From Parelaphostrongylus tenuis (lineage: Eukaryota > Nematoda > Chromadorea > Rhabditida > Metastrongylidae), in assembly GCA_019055375.1 (NCBI GenBank), contig JAHQIW010000618.1:1-64000 (forward strand): a stretch of DNA of 64,000 nt, read 5' to 3'. Positions 20,301-30,494 of the stretch are shown here, piece by piece. The position numbers were made by a program, and so were the translations under genes. The notes below the pieces were generated by a model, which did no database searches, was not told the origin of the DNA, and was given only the letters and a program-made list of their open reading frames with translations. The number at the start of each line of letters is the position of its first letter. The first letter of the stretch is position 1.

Positions 20301-21994
20301 CAGAAAGGTAATCAATAATGCTGAGTGATAAACGAAACTCTGAACCTTGAAAGAGAAGTTACGAGTTCCACTTGCGGCTAATTTCAAAGCTTCTATCACT
20401 TATCACTGAACACTCTCTTACATATGTATCTATAACGACTTGACACTTGCAAAACCGCGAATTTTCAAAAATTCTACTACACAATAAAAAACAAATCGAT
20501 TTCGATTGTGAAGTGGAAATAGGCATTGCGAATAGCAAACGCAACTGATAAACACACAAACTCATCAAATACACACTCACTTTATTCACGTCATTTTAAA
20601 ACAACCCTAAAGGCGACGGGACTCCTCGACATTGAGAGATACGCCAGAGATCTGGAAACATACTGAGTGAGAGAGACAGTGAGACCTCTAGCAGAAAAAA
20701 AGGGTAGCAAAGGAGTTAAACAGTATCATTATTATATACCCAGGATAGGTTAATACGCAAAACCTTAGCAGGAATTGAAAGAGTGATAGCAGAGCGGGAG
20801 CGCCGATAGTGCAGTGACCAGGACGCACTACCGGAGGGCTGGAATTCGGGTTCAACTGGTGGGTTCAAGATTTTGTATACCCACAACATTCTAAGATATA
20901 TATCAAGTACATCATAATAGTGCTGTTAGAGCTGTAGAATAAAGAACTCTCATATTTTGTATACCGCTATGACAAGTTCAGAGGAACGTCGTTCAAAAAC
21001 GGAAACTCCATAAAGTGATATGCTTCGCGGTTTCCGTCGATCCATCGTCGATTCACTCGAGCCAAAGTCGAACAGTTGGACTTCGTGAGCAGACTCGGGA
21101 GAGAAACGGTACAGTTACCCATTCGTACGATGAAGGGTCAGGTCGAAACAAGACATGATTCACGTATATTACCACATAAGACTAAAAGGTTACAACAGTT
21201 CTGACAAAAAAACATGTGTGACTGGTGTTGAAGTAACAACTCACAGCGACGTTATGATAAACAGCAATATTGCTCAAAATGGTCAGAACTCTTATCCAGT
21301 TCTGGAAGTTTTCCTTATCAGGACAGCCACGAAAGAAAAGGGCAACTGAATCGATATATACATATATATATATATATATGTATAATATATATATATACAT
21401 AAATACATACACATATATATACATGTATGTATGTTTACATGAATATATATGCATATGTATGTATACGTATAAACATATGTATATACAGACCAAATACATA
21501 TACACATATATATACATATATATAACGAGACCGGTTGCTGTGCAGTGGTTAGAGGTGCTCTGCGCCGCTTACAAGGTTGATAGTTCGATTTCGCACTGAA
21601 CTCAGTACGATCAACTTGCGAAAGCTGTCTTCTCATGATAATCACCAGGTCATGACCCTTCTCAATGTTCAGAAACATAAATAAGAACTCAGAACGCTAA
21701 TGAAAAGTTGTGGTCCCATTACTTTTTCAAGCCTAAGTCTAAGCCTAACCTTTAGACGAAGCCTAGGCCTCAGAGCGTTCTCGTAATTTCTTGTTTGAAG
21801 AAACCCATTAAATTACATTAGCGGTTGATGAAGCGTCAAATCTCTACAGTGGCCGAAATCAGTGATAAAACAAGGAACTTACCCATCGAATTGTCAAGTA
21901 AGATGCAACCTGAAGACAGCGTAGTAGCACTCGACAACTCAAACTCGAGCAGTCCGCGAGCGAATTTGACCTCAATCGATCGCGTTCCAGACAT
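17400..21994 (-). CDS. hus-1: Checkpoint clamp subunit HUS1 (9-1-1 complex), exons 1-6
   Basis: HUS1 is a PCNA-fold subunit of the RAD9-RAD1-HUS1 clamp that loads at DNA damage and signals through ATR in the nucleus. Exons in transcript order: 21994-21883, 18208-18120, 18042-17917, 17853-17737, 17656-17579, 17502-17400. Phases fit at every junction (1,0,0,0,0,1). Family landmarks in order: '[20 protein letters not shown]' (cf. the CTL...CD.L segment), '[16 protein letters not shown]' followed by 'SYLKIKL', '[10 protein letters not shown]' (the conserved (H)xIPIKV strand), '[14 protein letters not shown]' and '[20 protein letters not shown]'. Start ATG 21994 lies 5 nt after a TTGTAG acceptor, a likely spliced-leader site. 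The exon 3 donor (GTCACA) is weak. The C-terminal exons are uncertain (see 15099-15207). A second copy of exon 1 lies at 30915-31026. Confidence 0.85.
18255..18400 (+). repeat. tRNA-derived SINE-like repeat in hus-1 intron 1
   Basis: The head 'GTCAGTGCAGTGGTTAGAAG' and a B-box-like 'GTTTCGATCCCC' are followed by 'GAGCAATCTCTTGCAATCGC'. It lies about 50 bp upstream of the exon 2 acceptor. Confidence 0.55.
18401..18875. other. Unassigned part of hus-1 intron 1
   Basis: No exon or named repeat is seen. Confidence 0.35.
18877..19175. mobile_element. Mariner-type foldback fragment (two 5' ends head to head)
   Basis: Inverted arms read 'GAGCTGCCTTGGGAACAAAT' (left, plus) and 'GAACTGTCTTGGGAACAAAT' (right, minus). 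Both arms translate to the N-terminal helix-turn-helix of a mariner/SETMAR-like transposase: '[15 protein letters not shown]' on plus and '[12 protein letters not shown]' then '[17 protein letters not shown]' on minus, the latter with stops. No catalytic DDD region is present. It lies in hus-1 intron 1. Confidence 0.6.
19994..20039 (-). ncRNA. Hammerhead ribozyme motif (family B)
   Basis: On the minus strand: GGGGCCA, CTGATGA (20032-20026), helix II GCGG-ACA-CCGC, GAAA (20012-20009), CTTTCA, then TA and TGGCTCC. Helix I is 7 bp with one G-U. The helix II loop is three bases shorter than in sister copies, which supports GCGG/CCGC as the real pairing. The CGTACG palindrome is lost, so helix III is poor. 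Confidence 0.6.
20810..20880 (+). repeat. tRNA-derived SINE-like repeat (family S3)
   Basis: 'GATAGTGCAGTGACCAGGAC' and 'CGGGTTCAACTGG' give decayed A- and B-box elements. Its duplicate partner lies at 26020-26090, and a better-preserved copy at 33705-33860. Confidence 0.5.
21353..21530. repeat. (TA)n-rich microsatellite
   Basis: TATA/TACATA low-complexity run. Open frames here encode only Tyr/Ile repeats and are not genes. A matching run (30430-30590) lies at the same position in the second duplication unit. Confidence 0.85.
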
Positions 21995-22085
21995 CTGACC
22001 TACAAAAAAAACACATTAAATCCAGTGTACAAAGAACAAACGACACACACTGGGATCGGATCTTTGTCAAAATCAGATAGATAGA
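21531..22085. repeat. Tandem-duplication block b, copy 1 (includes hus-1 exon 1)
   Basis: Collinear with 30591-31115. It begins with an S1 SINE head ('GTGCAGTGGTTAGAGGTGCT') and continues through 'CTAATGAAAAGTTGTGGTCC'. It includes hus-1 exon 1 with both splice sites and ends around 'CGGATCTTTGTCAAAATCAG'. Confidence 0.8.
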
Positions 22086-22284
22086 GAGTGCAGTGGGCAC
22101 GCACCGTTTCTCTACTTTTCTATGGCTATGCAAGATCTGCACCGCACAGATTATTAATTATAAATATTTTAAATAAGTAGTAATCATTCGAGGGAGAAAC
22201 TGCTATATGAGTGATGTGTAATTGTCAAAAATCCATATAAAATCTCAACGAAAAGTGCAAGAAATTGGTGGGGACATGTTTGAA

Positions 22285-22580
22285 TGAGGTGCGCATGAGG
22301 AACAGTGGTTAGAAGTGCTTTGCGTCGCGTACAAGATCGATGGTTCATCTCGCGCTCATGGCTCACCAAGCTCATCCATCGCTCTGGGGTTGCTGAATCG
22401 GTACCAGACTTGTTTGGAAGGATAAGCAGCACTGACTCAGTACAGCGGTAGGACCGCGAGTCGTTGTAAAGGCTAGTTTTGCATTCAGTAGCCTCAAACG
22501 AAGTTGAAAATTGAAGACGATAGCTCGGCGCATCCCTCAGGCATTGACCATCGTCGAGAGCTTTATCCTTTATCCTCCAT
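22285..22580 (+). repeat. tRNA-derived SINE-like repeat (family S1)
   Basis: The head 'AACAGTGGTTAGAAGTGCTT' is followed by the S1 body 'CGGTACCAGACTTGTTTGGA', 'ACCGCGAGTCGTTGTAAAGG' and 'GAGCTTTATCCTTTATCCTC'. A full-length-looking member of the family. Confidence 0.7.
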
Positions 22581-23115
22581 GTTGAAATGAGCGTTTTGGA
22601 CCTGTATGCATTGTACGTTATTTAAAAAAGAAGTCGATGTAATGTAATTTTTTCCACAATAAAGAGTCAGTGAGTTGGGGAATCCGCAGTAATGATGAAC
22701 TTTTCTTCGAATCTCACATTTCTAAATTTGCATTTTGACATTTTCCTTAAGTACATTTGCAGCGAACTGTTATTCTTATTTCAATATCATTCTGGCCTGC
22801 AACCGTTCATTGGTAGGGTTAGCGGCAATCGCTTGCCGGTACATATACGCCTCTTTGCTAAACTATCGTTGTGCATGCGCTCTCTTGCAGCAAGCGCCTT
22901 CATTCCACGCCGCCGTCTCGGTAGGTGGTTGAGACCGTGGGAAAACTGAGAGCGACATGAAAGGCAGAGGAGAGTACGCCCTGGGTATGGACAACCACTT
23001 ACTAGGAAGCTGTCACTACACTATCCTCTTCACCATCACTATCACTAATACTTTCAGTATCACTACCACTACCATTGTCACTATCACTATCAAGAATTCT
23101 AGTATTTTTACTGCT
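22581..23115. other. Unassigned upstream DNA
   Basis: Contains a short ACTATCACTA-type trinucleotide-like run (23025-23095). Nothing coding is supported. This is about 0.6-1.1 kb upstream of the hus-1 start. Confidence 0.35.
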
Positions 23116-23255
23116 CTTTCGCAGTGTTGTCATGTTTCATCAATACCTGAAGAATTCAGTGGTGGGCAAAATCATAGCCTCAGGAGGGAATCGAACCCGC
23201 ATTTCCTCTCCGGAGACGCGTGCTCTACCACTACACCATCGAGGCTCATTTGCCC
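23116..23255 (-). repeat. tRNA-derived SINE-like repeat (family S2)
   Basis: On the minus strand 'GGTGTAGTGGTAGAGCACGC' and 'CGGGTTCGATTCCCTCCTG' give strong A- and B-box matches, followed by the S2 tail 'CCACTGAATTCTTCAGGTAT'. The best-preserved internal promoter of this family in the window. Confidence 0.7.
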
Positions 23256-23790
23256 GACCATCATCACTATCATGTCTCTGTCTCTGCGTCTCTGCCCACG
23301 TTGGGCGGGGCATCCACCAATCGCGTATAAAAAGTCACACAAGCGCGTCAGCAGCAGTCGCCCTTCGATGTCAAAGTGGAGCCCGTCTTCCGGCATTGTG
23401 CGGCCCCCCGCTTTCACATGGCCTTGCCTCCGATGCCTTCATTGTGACCTAAGGTACTAATCAAAGGACCCACTGTACGGCTCTCAGCTTCTACACGTTT
23501 ACGGGCACTCGTTGCCTTTGCTGTCACCGAACATACTATTCAAACGACGTGCAAGCATCTGAGCAAAGCTACAACTGGAAATAATATGTTTATCTAGAAG
23601 GGTACTGGCTATTGGATATTCAATGCTTCTCTGCGCGACGTCTAGAAATATAGTGAGAAGACTATTCGCACCAATACTGCAAAAGACGACTACGCTTCAA
23701 GAGCGGAATCATTCTCCGAGATTGATGCGCTTGGAAGTCGTCAATCAAGGAGAACGTCGTCGAATTAGTACTTAGACACATCATCCGAAT
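23256..23790. other. Unassigned DNA with a GC-richer patch
   Basis: 23270-23455 is GC-richer than its surroundings ('CGCCCTTCGATGTCAAAGTG'). It looks like another repeat body but matches no other copy here. No gene is supported. Confidence 0.3.
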
Positions 23791-23962
23791 GAGGCATCCA
23801 GACACACCGATGAAGAAAGACACATTCTTAAAAGAAGTGTCCACACCTGGCGGATAGGGCACCGCGTCAACTAAACGAGGCATCCAGAAACCCAGTTCAA
23901 AAAAGTATTACACTCAGAAGAAGTGTCCACACTTGGCGCATAAAGCATCGCGTCAACTAAAC
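23791..23962. repeat. 86-bp tandem repeat, two units
   Basis: Units 23791-23876 and 23877-23962 both start GAGGCATCCAGA and both contain 'AGAAGTGTCCACAC' and 'GCGTCAACTAAAC'. A third unit starts (GAGGCA) and diverges. Confidence 0.8.
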
Positions 23963-24289
23963 GAGGCAAGAAAGTAGCCAGACGAGCAGTCGAACGGAGC
24001 AAGCCAAGAAATGAAAAACGTACAACCACAGTTTTGAGAGCCAGCCGGTATGTTTGAATTCAGTCAACTCGTTTAAAATCATTTTCTGTATCTTTTAGGC
24101 TTGCCGCTCATCCTATCCATTGGACACCAAACAAGAATCAAACCAAGCACTGGCTCGATCAATCAAGCACCTAGTAAGTACCTTTAAAACTTAAGACGCC
24201 GAGGAAGATGGTTTAAAAGAAGCGCGGCATGAAGAAGGGCAGCACAAATATACTGTCCGAATGAGAAGGTCCAAAGGAGACACGAAGTA

Positions 24290-24750
24290 CTTAGAATTTC
24301 AGATAACTGAGAAGAACGAGTCACAAAACATAGTCAACTAAACTGGAGACAGCAAGATCGAATCATGACTGGAGAAGAGTACTTCATAAAGCTGGAACTT
24401 TCGCTCAAATTGCCGTTGTTACGTTGATATATTATTGTGATATTATCCAAATTTGTAAATCACAACTTATTCGTTGTCTGTAATATCCGTGAAATTTGCC
24501 CGTATTTGTATATAAACGTATCATCACTCAACAGTGAGCGGACTATCTACACCGTCACGATCCATGCGGTATATGATCTACACAATCGAACGAAAGACGT
24601 TCGAATGCATTTAACTTTAAAAAACGCGCACCTGTCAGTAAACCCATACTAGTCGTGTACCGACCAAACCTCTATAACTACGCTCTATTAGAATTCTTCT
24701 GTTTCTGCACATTTCTGATTTTCGTGAAAAAAATAAGGACTTTACTTCAC
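24290..24750. repeat. Tandem-duplication block c, copy 1
   Basis: Collinear with about 32960-33430. Shared landmarks: 'GAACGAGTCA' or 'TAACGAGTCA' then AAACA, 'ACTGGAGA' or 'ACTGGAGGAGA', 'TTGTATATAAACGTATC', and 'ATCGAACGAAAG'. It directly precedes block a copy 2. Confidence 0.7.
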
Positions 24751-24756
24751 TGCCGT

Positions 24757-26607
24757 TCGAGTCCAAAACTTCTCCGGAGGAGCACTGTCCAAATGAGATA
24801 CTCACTCAGCAGTGCTCACCTCATAGAGGATGGTCGTTAATGATTATGCCACTCGAACAACGAATGCGAAAGTCACAACGAAGACGAACAACTGTGGAGC
24901 ATCAGCGCGGAAAATCGGCTCTGATGAAGATGGGACGCGTCGACACGCCAGCCAAATAAGTACGAATTTCAACTACTTATTGAATATTGAAAGCATGAAT
25001 AAGATTTTAAATGATTAAAATGCGATACTTTGTTACTTATAACACGAATAGCGATAGTTGGATTCGGAAGAGAAACTACCCTACATATGAAAAAGAAAGT
25101 CGAGAACTTCGAGAATTAAGATTGATTTCAAACTTAGGAATTTAGTGTCATGCATAGAAAGAAATAAATTTATTACAACGTCCTGCAGATTCTGTGAGAA
25201 TGTTAGAGCCTTCTCAGGGTTAGTACGTCAGAGACATAACAACGACTAGCCGGTGTCCGCCCTGAACCCTATTTTGTAGCAAAGATGAGGAGACATACCT
25301 ACCTCAGAAAGGCTCTCGAATATTCTCTCAGACTTGATAGATTTTTGCAGCGAAATTTGAAAACAGCCGCTGTGATGGATTATTACAATCTCATATTTTA
25401 ACACTTTAAGAGAAAACTGTGGAATAGGAACAGATAGAACTCACTTGAGAACGACTCAACGGAACCCTGTTCAGAAGTATAGCAGATAATCGTATCACTG
25501 GAAAAAGGCAACAGAAAGGTAACCAAGAATGTTGAGTGATAAACAAAACTTCGACCTCGAACGGGAAGCTGCGAGTTCAACTCCCGGCTGATTCCAAAGC
25601 TCTGTCTATCACTTGTCACTGAATATCACTGTACATATGTAGCTGTATCGTCATAACACTTCTTAAGAGCGGCAAATTCTAAAAAATTCTACTACACAGT
25701 AAAGATACAAATCAATTTTTAAGAAGTGGAAATAGGCATAGGAATAGCAAACGCAGTTGATAAACACACAAACTCATCCAATAGACACTCACTTTATTTA
25801 TGGTCAATTTGAAATAACCTCAAGGGCAACGAGACTCTTCAACATTGAGAGATACGCCAGAGCTCTGGAAACATACTGATTGAGAGAGACAATGAGACCT
25901 TCAGCAGAAAAAAAGAGTACAAAGGAGTCAAACAATATCATTACTATATATCCAGGAGTGGTTAATACGCAAAACCATAAACCTCAGGCAGGAGCTGAAA
26001 GAGTGATAACAGAGCGGGAGCCCGGATAGTGCAGTGGTCAGATGTACTACCGGAAGGCTGGAATCCAGGTTCAACTGCTCTGGGTTTAAGATTTTGTATA
26101 TCCACAACATTCCTTAGATATATATCTATACATCATAGTACTGCTGCAAAAGCTGTAGAATAAAGAACTCTAATATTTTGCATACCGTTATGACAAGTTT
26201 AGAGGAACATCGGCCAGCAAACGGAGACTTCCACAAAGTGATATGCTTCGTGGTGTCCGTCGATCCATCGTCGCTTCGTTCGAGCCAAAGTCCAACAGTT
26301 GGACTTCGTGAGCAGACTCGGGAGAGAAACGGTACAGTTACCCACTCGTCCGATGAAGGATCAGGTCGAGACGAGACATGGTTCACGTATATTACCTCAA
26401 AAAGCTAGAAGGTTACAACAGCCCTGAAAGATTGAGTAGAAGATTCTCAAGAACTTGGGTAACAAAACATGTGTGATTGGTGTAAGGGAACAACTCACAG
26501 CGACGTTATGATGAACAGCAATATTGCTCAAAATGGTCAGAACTCTTCTCCAATTCTGGAAGTCTTCCTTATCGGGACAGCCACGAAAGAAAAGAGCAAC
26601 TGAATCG
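24757..26607. repeat. Tandem-duplication block a, copy 2
   Basis: Partner of 19511-21352. The family B hammerhead (near 25205-25290) and the Penelope-type remnant (near 24918-24960, 'CTGATGA' then GACA) are both decayed. The S3 SINE is at 26020-26090. Confidence 0.8.
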
Positions 26608-26985
26608 ACAGTGAGTGCGGCAGTCTGAAATGAAATTCCACTGAGAATTTGAATTTAATACCGCTGAGAAAAAAAACATCCACGAACAACACACCGCATT
26701 TCACTAAAACTTGGTAGGCAAATGAGAATCGAAATCTATCTGTTGCGCTGTCCGATTGTTTGAAGTTTGGAAAAGGTTGGTACCACTTTTTCAAACAATG
26801 GCTGACGTCTCCGCGACTTGGCCTTCTTGAAAGCCGCTGAGTCAGGCTTATACTCTCTTTCTATAAATCTAGCCTTGAACCTGACTAAGCGGCTCTGAAG
26901 AAGGCAAGTCAGCGATGCCTCAGCCATCGCTTCTGCAGAAGATATACCCACCTCACGAAGCCTTCAATTAGAAGAACAATCAGTG
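26608..26985. repeat. Inverted pair of Penelope-type 3' ends with broken hammerheads
   Basis: The minus strand near 26840-26790 reads GGCT, TTCAAGA, GGCC...TCGC, then GGAG, ACGTC and AGCC. The plus strand near 26890-26925 reads GGCT, CTGAAGA, AGGC...TGCC, then TCAGCC, having lost the GAAACG segment. The right side ends 'CCACCTCACGAAGCCTTCAA', like the elements at 47.5 and 57.2 kb. Confidence 0.45.
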
Positions 26986-27224
26986 AGGTACTCTTAATTC
27001 TTCATTTTACATGCCAGGGCCCCACAAAAGTTGTGCTTTCGTTTCACGTAAATGTTTTCTTCTCAAAAGTATCGAACTTTTCGTTAGAGTCGCCCGATAA
27101 GTTTTGGCACCAAAGCAATAAACACCAGATTTATCAACCAAAACTAATTGAAAACACATGATTTTGTTCCCTTTCAATTGAGCATTTTCCTGCAAAAATT
27201 TTGGTACAGAACTTTCCTTTATTT

Positions 27225-27535
27225 GCTTCAAGATGGAGCTGTCATTGTAAAAATCTATTTTCTACTCATGTACGAATGGCGCGTAAGGGAAATGTCGTTG
27301 AAGCGGCACGCATATATTAACAGAGATTGGAGCGATGATACGGTTGCGAATAGGCCGGCTAGGAAGTGGTTCACGAAGTCAAGATCTGGAGGGAACAGTC
27401 TGGAGGATCAATTGCACTCGAGCCGTCAACAAGAAGCTCTATTAGTCTTGTCATTTTCTCCAATGCGAGATTTGTGCATGAGTAGCAAGCGAATTTATTC
27501 CCATGACAGCTCCATCTAGAAGCAAGTACAGGCAA
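27225..27535 (+). pseudogene. Mariner-like transposase fragment (N-terminal HTH)
   Basis: The plus strand encodes 'YEWRVREMSLKRHAYINRDW' followed by 'SDDTVANRPARKWFTKSRSG' and 'NSLEDQLHS', matching the helix-turn-helix and linker of mariner/SETMAR transposases (the usual [F/W]F.KFRSGD..LEDE pattern). It ends in an inverted copy of its own start ('CATGAGTAGCAAGCGAATTT', near 27476). No catalytic domain is present. Confidence 0.7.
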
Positions 27536-28223
27536 GCTCTACACTAAAATGTTTGCAAGAAAATGCACGATGAAAGAAACCAAAATCATGCAGTTCTCAT
27601 CACTCCTGGTTGATAGATTCTGTCTTTATTGCTCCAGCGCCAGAACTTATGGACTCTAGTAAGGGAAGTTTCTGAGACTTCAAGATCGTCTCTCACCATC
27701 TGTCCCGCTCGAGAACGCCGATGACGTACAAGATCAAAACAGCTACTAAATTATGCACTTCCTATATGTCATTACCTCTTTTAACTGACTTGACGACTGT
27801 TCTAGTTCAATCAGCAAATGCATGAAGTGTTCCATTGTATTCGGTGACGAAATCAATAGGCGTTTCATCGCCACGTCAACGTCGCTTGTGTGATATCCCA
27901 ACAACTGAAGTGATTATTTGGAAAATTTATGGAAACTTCGAAAAAGAACATCTAAAAATAAACTAAAACATCATGAACATCATAAGGCAAAGAATTATCG
28001 GAAGCAAAACCGATCTGTTCAGAATATCAAAAGCACTTCGCCTTAATCTCGCAGAACCACGGACCCAACCCTCTACGTCGCTAACGTCTGACGTGTTGCG
28101 TCTATCAATGACGTCTAGTCCCCCAGCGTCCCATTGTTAAACACATGGTGGGAATTAGAGACGCCGACGACTGGATCCGTGGTCGCGAAAGGGTTGAAAA
28201 TTGACCTTAAAACAAACTCTGAC

Positions 28224-28335
28224 CTGATGAACTCGATTGATTCGAAAACCACGCTCCGTATCGACACAAATCACCTTGAGTCCTCTAGCGATAGCCACAG
28301 CCGTAAGTTGCATACCAAAATACAGTGATTTAGTA
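28224..28335 (-). CDS. RecA/RAD51-paralogue-like exon (isolated)
   Basis: Reads 'MQLTAVAIARGLKVICVDTE' then 'RGFRINRVHQ' and a GTCAGA donor. The pattern (Gln-Leu helix after a Walker A, then hydrophobic-V-D-T-E, G-F, R-hydrophobic) fits the region from P-loop helix to Walker B strand of RAD51-family recombinases. No Walker A exon was found upstream and the acceptor is doubtful: the natural boundary before ATG reads TTTTGGT rather than TTTTCAG, and the AG at 28336 would add seven residues. It may be part of a gene split around this region, or a stranded fragment. I assign no symbol. Confidence 0.35.
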
Positions 28336-28489
28336 CTCAAGATATTTATCAGTACACAAAATAAATACTCAGGATGCTTGAAGTGAATACGTAAAATATT
28401 GACATACTTAGCAAAACACCCAGAAACTCAAAATACCACTCTATGGACCATCAGAATCATTCTGATGCTCATCGCGCGACGTCAAATCT

Positions 28490-28610
28490 CACTCAGCTAC
28501 TGTGATGGTGACGTCGCGTCTCGTGGGAAAGCAGGCGGACAGCCAGACACGCGTGCACGGATATGCAGTTTGTGGCTGTTTGTTTAACTGCCACGCAAGT
28601 GACAGCACGA
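28490..28610 (+). repeat. Interspersed repeat, inverted partner at 31.8 kb
   Basis: 'GTCGCGTCTCGTGGGAAAGC' followed by 'AGGCGGACAGCCAGAC' reappears in reverse complement at about 31850-31935. Confidence 0.55.
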
Positions 28611-28689
28611 CGTCGCTTGCCTATCAACACTAGTCCTTGAAGGTATATATACATAGAAGGAAGACTTGAAAGTACGTGGAACAACACTT

Positions 28690-29000
28690 CAGCTACTTGG
28701 GATAAGCGATAGAAGGATAAAGCTCTTGAGAGTTGATCAATCTCTAAGGCATGCACCATATATTCGCCTTCGAATTGCAATTTAGTTTGAGGTGAGTGAA
28801 TGCATATCTGGCTTTCACAATGACTCGCGGGGTGACCTACCGCTGCATTGAGTCAGTGCCACTTATCTCCTGGAGAAGTCTAGGTTTTGTGTGGTACCAA
28901 TTTACCAACACCGGAGAGACGTTTGTCTTGGTGAGCCATGAGCGCGAGATCGAACCACAACCTTGTGTGCGACGCAGAGCACCTCCAACCACTGCGCCAC
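28690..29000 (-). repeat. tRNA-derived SINE-like repeat (family S1)
   Basis: On the minus strand the head 'GCGCAGTGGTTGGAGGTGCT' near 28996, followed by 'GTTCGATCTCGCGCTCATGG', gives good A- and B-boxes. The tail ends 'GAGCTTTATCCTTCTATCGC'. Followed by a TA-rich microsatellite (29001-29100). Confidence 0.7.
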
Positions 29001-29100
29001 ATCCACTCTATATATGTATATGTATGTATATATACGCATAGACATACATGCTCATATATACATATTTTACACACATATATCCCCATATACATGTGTATAT
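29001..29100. repeat. TA-rich microsatellite
   Basis: ATATGTATATGTATGTATA-type low complexity. Confidence 0.8.
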
Positions 29101-29104
29101 TTTA

Positions 29105-29815
29105 GTCCGTATCGATCTTGGCAGCCTAGTTTTGGCTCTGAGATTTTAGCAGCCTCTCCGTACTCGTCCTACCTGGCGCTGCCGTACCAGGGCTCTTTCG
29201 GGGTCAGGGGAATGAGGCCCATATTTGTTACTGTTTTTGGCATTTTGATACCCAACGTGTAGCTTGCCAGGCTCTAAACGTGGGGGCTGGGTACTCACGA
29301 GTAGCTTGCCAGTCTCTCTCGGAGGAGCGGGAGGAGCTTATTTGTTGGAGGCGACTCCTAACCGCCTCCCATGTACTTCCCAGCCGCTTGATTGCAGGCT
29401 TTTGACCGACTTGACTCGTAGAAATAGAGTTTTTGTCAAGTCGGCACTGCAGAAGCAGGGAGCTCGTCCCCTGAATCCACCTGCGTCTCTGGGAAGCACA
29501 CGGTCGCTTTTGGTTCGCGTTTTATTCCCCTATCCACCACCTGGGGACGCGCCACGTGCCCTCGCGACTAACCGGGCGGGATCACTCAAAGATGGAGGTC
29601 CGTGGTAAAGGAAGACCACTGACCCGTTGGTCCGATTTTTTTCACGAAAGCGATGGAAGAAAGATATTATGCTCAGCGAATCCCTAGAGCGAGGAGGACC
29701 CACTGGGCTACTCTTGCACGCGATAGGGAAAAATGGAAGAGTTGCTGGTACCCCGCTCGAGTCACTCGACGATCAACGGGACGACAGGTGATACAGGTGA
29801 GATGATACATGTGTA
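29105..29815 (+). mobile_element. Internally deleted RTE element (5' end fused to 3' end)
   Basis: 29105-29605 is a GC-rich stretch with twin 'TAGCTTGCCAG' motifs that looks like an RTE 5' region. It passes without a gap at 'GGTAAAGGAAGACCACTGAC' (near 29604) into the 200-bp RTE C-terminal/3' segment ('GGTCCGATTTTTTTCACGAA'). The whole reverse transcriptase is missing. The open frame at 29264-29608 is therefore read as element leader, not a host gene. Flanked by TA-rich microsatellites. Confidence 0.6.
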
Positions 29816-29925
29816 TATACACACGTATGTTTACGTACATACATATGTACATGTACATGAATGCATGCGTATATACATATAGATATATATATATAAGTAT
29901 ACATACATATATATGTAACAAGAGT
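29816..29925. repeat. TA/CATA microsatellite
   Basis: TACATACATATGTACATG-type low complexity following the RTE end. Confidence 0.8.
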
Positions 29926-30425
29926 GATAAAGGAAGGTATTAGTCTTTCAATGGTCCCCAAGCGAGTCAACAAGCCGTTAAAAATCTATAAAACTAACCA
30001 TATTTGTGATTTGCCGCATCCGGCCTCACCAGAGATTTCTGTTATCGTTCCTCGAAAGAAACCACCACCTGACAAGTCATTTTCAAAAAAAAACCCAAGA
30101 AATTACGAGAGCCACTAAGGCTCAAAAAAGTGATAGCACCGCAACCCTTCTTTAGCGTCCTGAAGTTTTGATTCATTTTACTGAACGCTAAGACCTAGTG
30201 AACGGCATGAGAAGACAGCTTTCACAAGTTAGTAACGTTGCTGTATTAATTAGCTGAATTATTTCGACACAAGATACTTTTCAGGAGGTGGTTTACCTCG
30301 AAGCGATAGTAGAAATCTCTAGCGAGGCCGGATGCAGAAAACCACAAATGTGGGTGATTTCCATGGATTTCTGAGGGCTTCTTGATTCTCATGGAGACCA
30401 TAAAAGGACCGATATTTCCCTAGAC
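29926..30425. other. Unassigned DNA
   Basis: No exon or repeat family recognised. Confidence 0.35.
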
Positions 30426-30429
30426 TTCT

Positions 30430-30432
30430 CCA

Positions 30433-30494
<62 letters not shown>

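Larger units (their letters stand above)
19511..21352. repeat. Tandem-duplication block a, copy 1
   Basis: Collinear with 24757-26607 over about 1.84 kb with only small gaps. Shared landmarks include 'GAGATACTCACTCAGCAG', 'ATTGAGAGATACGCCAGAG', 'AGCAATATTGCTCAAAATGG' and 'GGACAGCCACGAAAGAAAAG'. It carries a family B hammerhead (19994-20039), a Penelope-type hammerhead remnant (about 19660-19705) and a tRNA-like SINE (S3, 20810-20880). It lies inside hus-1 intron 1. Confidence 0.8.

Noticed and set aside
21290..21680. Long open frames of Tyr/Ile/Met repeats (also near 29.0, 29.8 and 30.5 kb)
   Set aside because: They are translations of TA/CATA microsatellites on both strands and have no gene context.
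23791..23962. Possible CRISPR-like or regulatory array
   Set aside because: Only two adjacent 86-bp units with no spacers; a simple tandem duplication in a eukaryotic genome.
29264..29608. 114-codon GC-rich open frame
   Set aside because: It lies in what looks like the 5' region of an RTE retroelement and leads directly into the element's 3' end; not a host gene.
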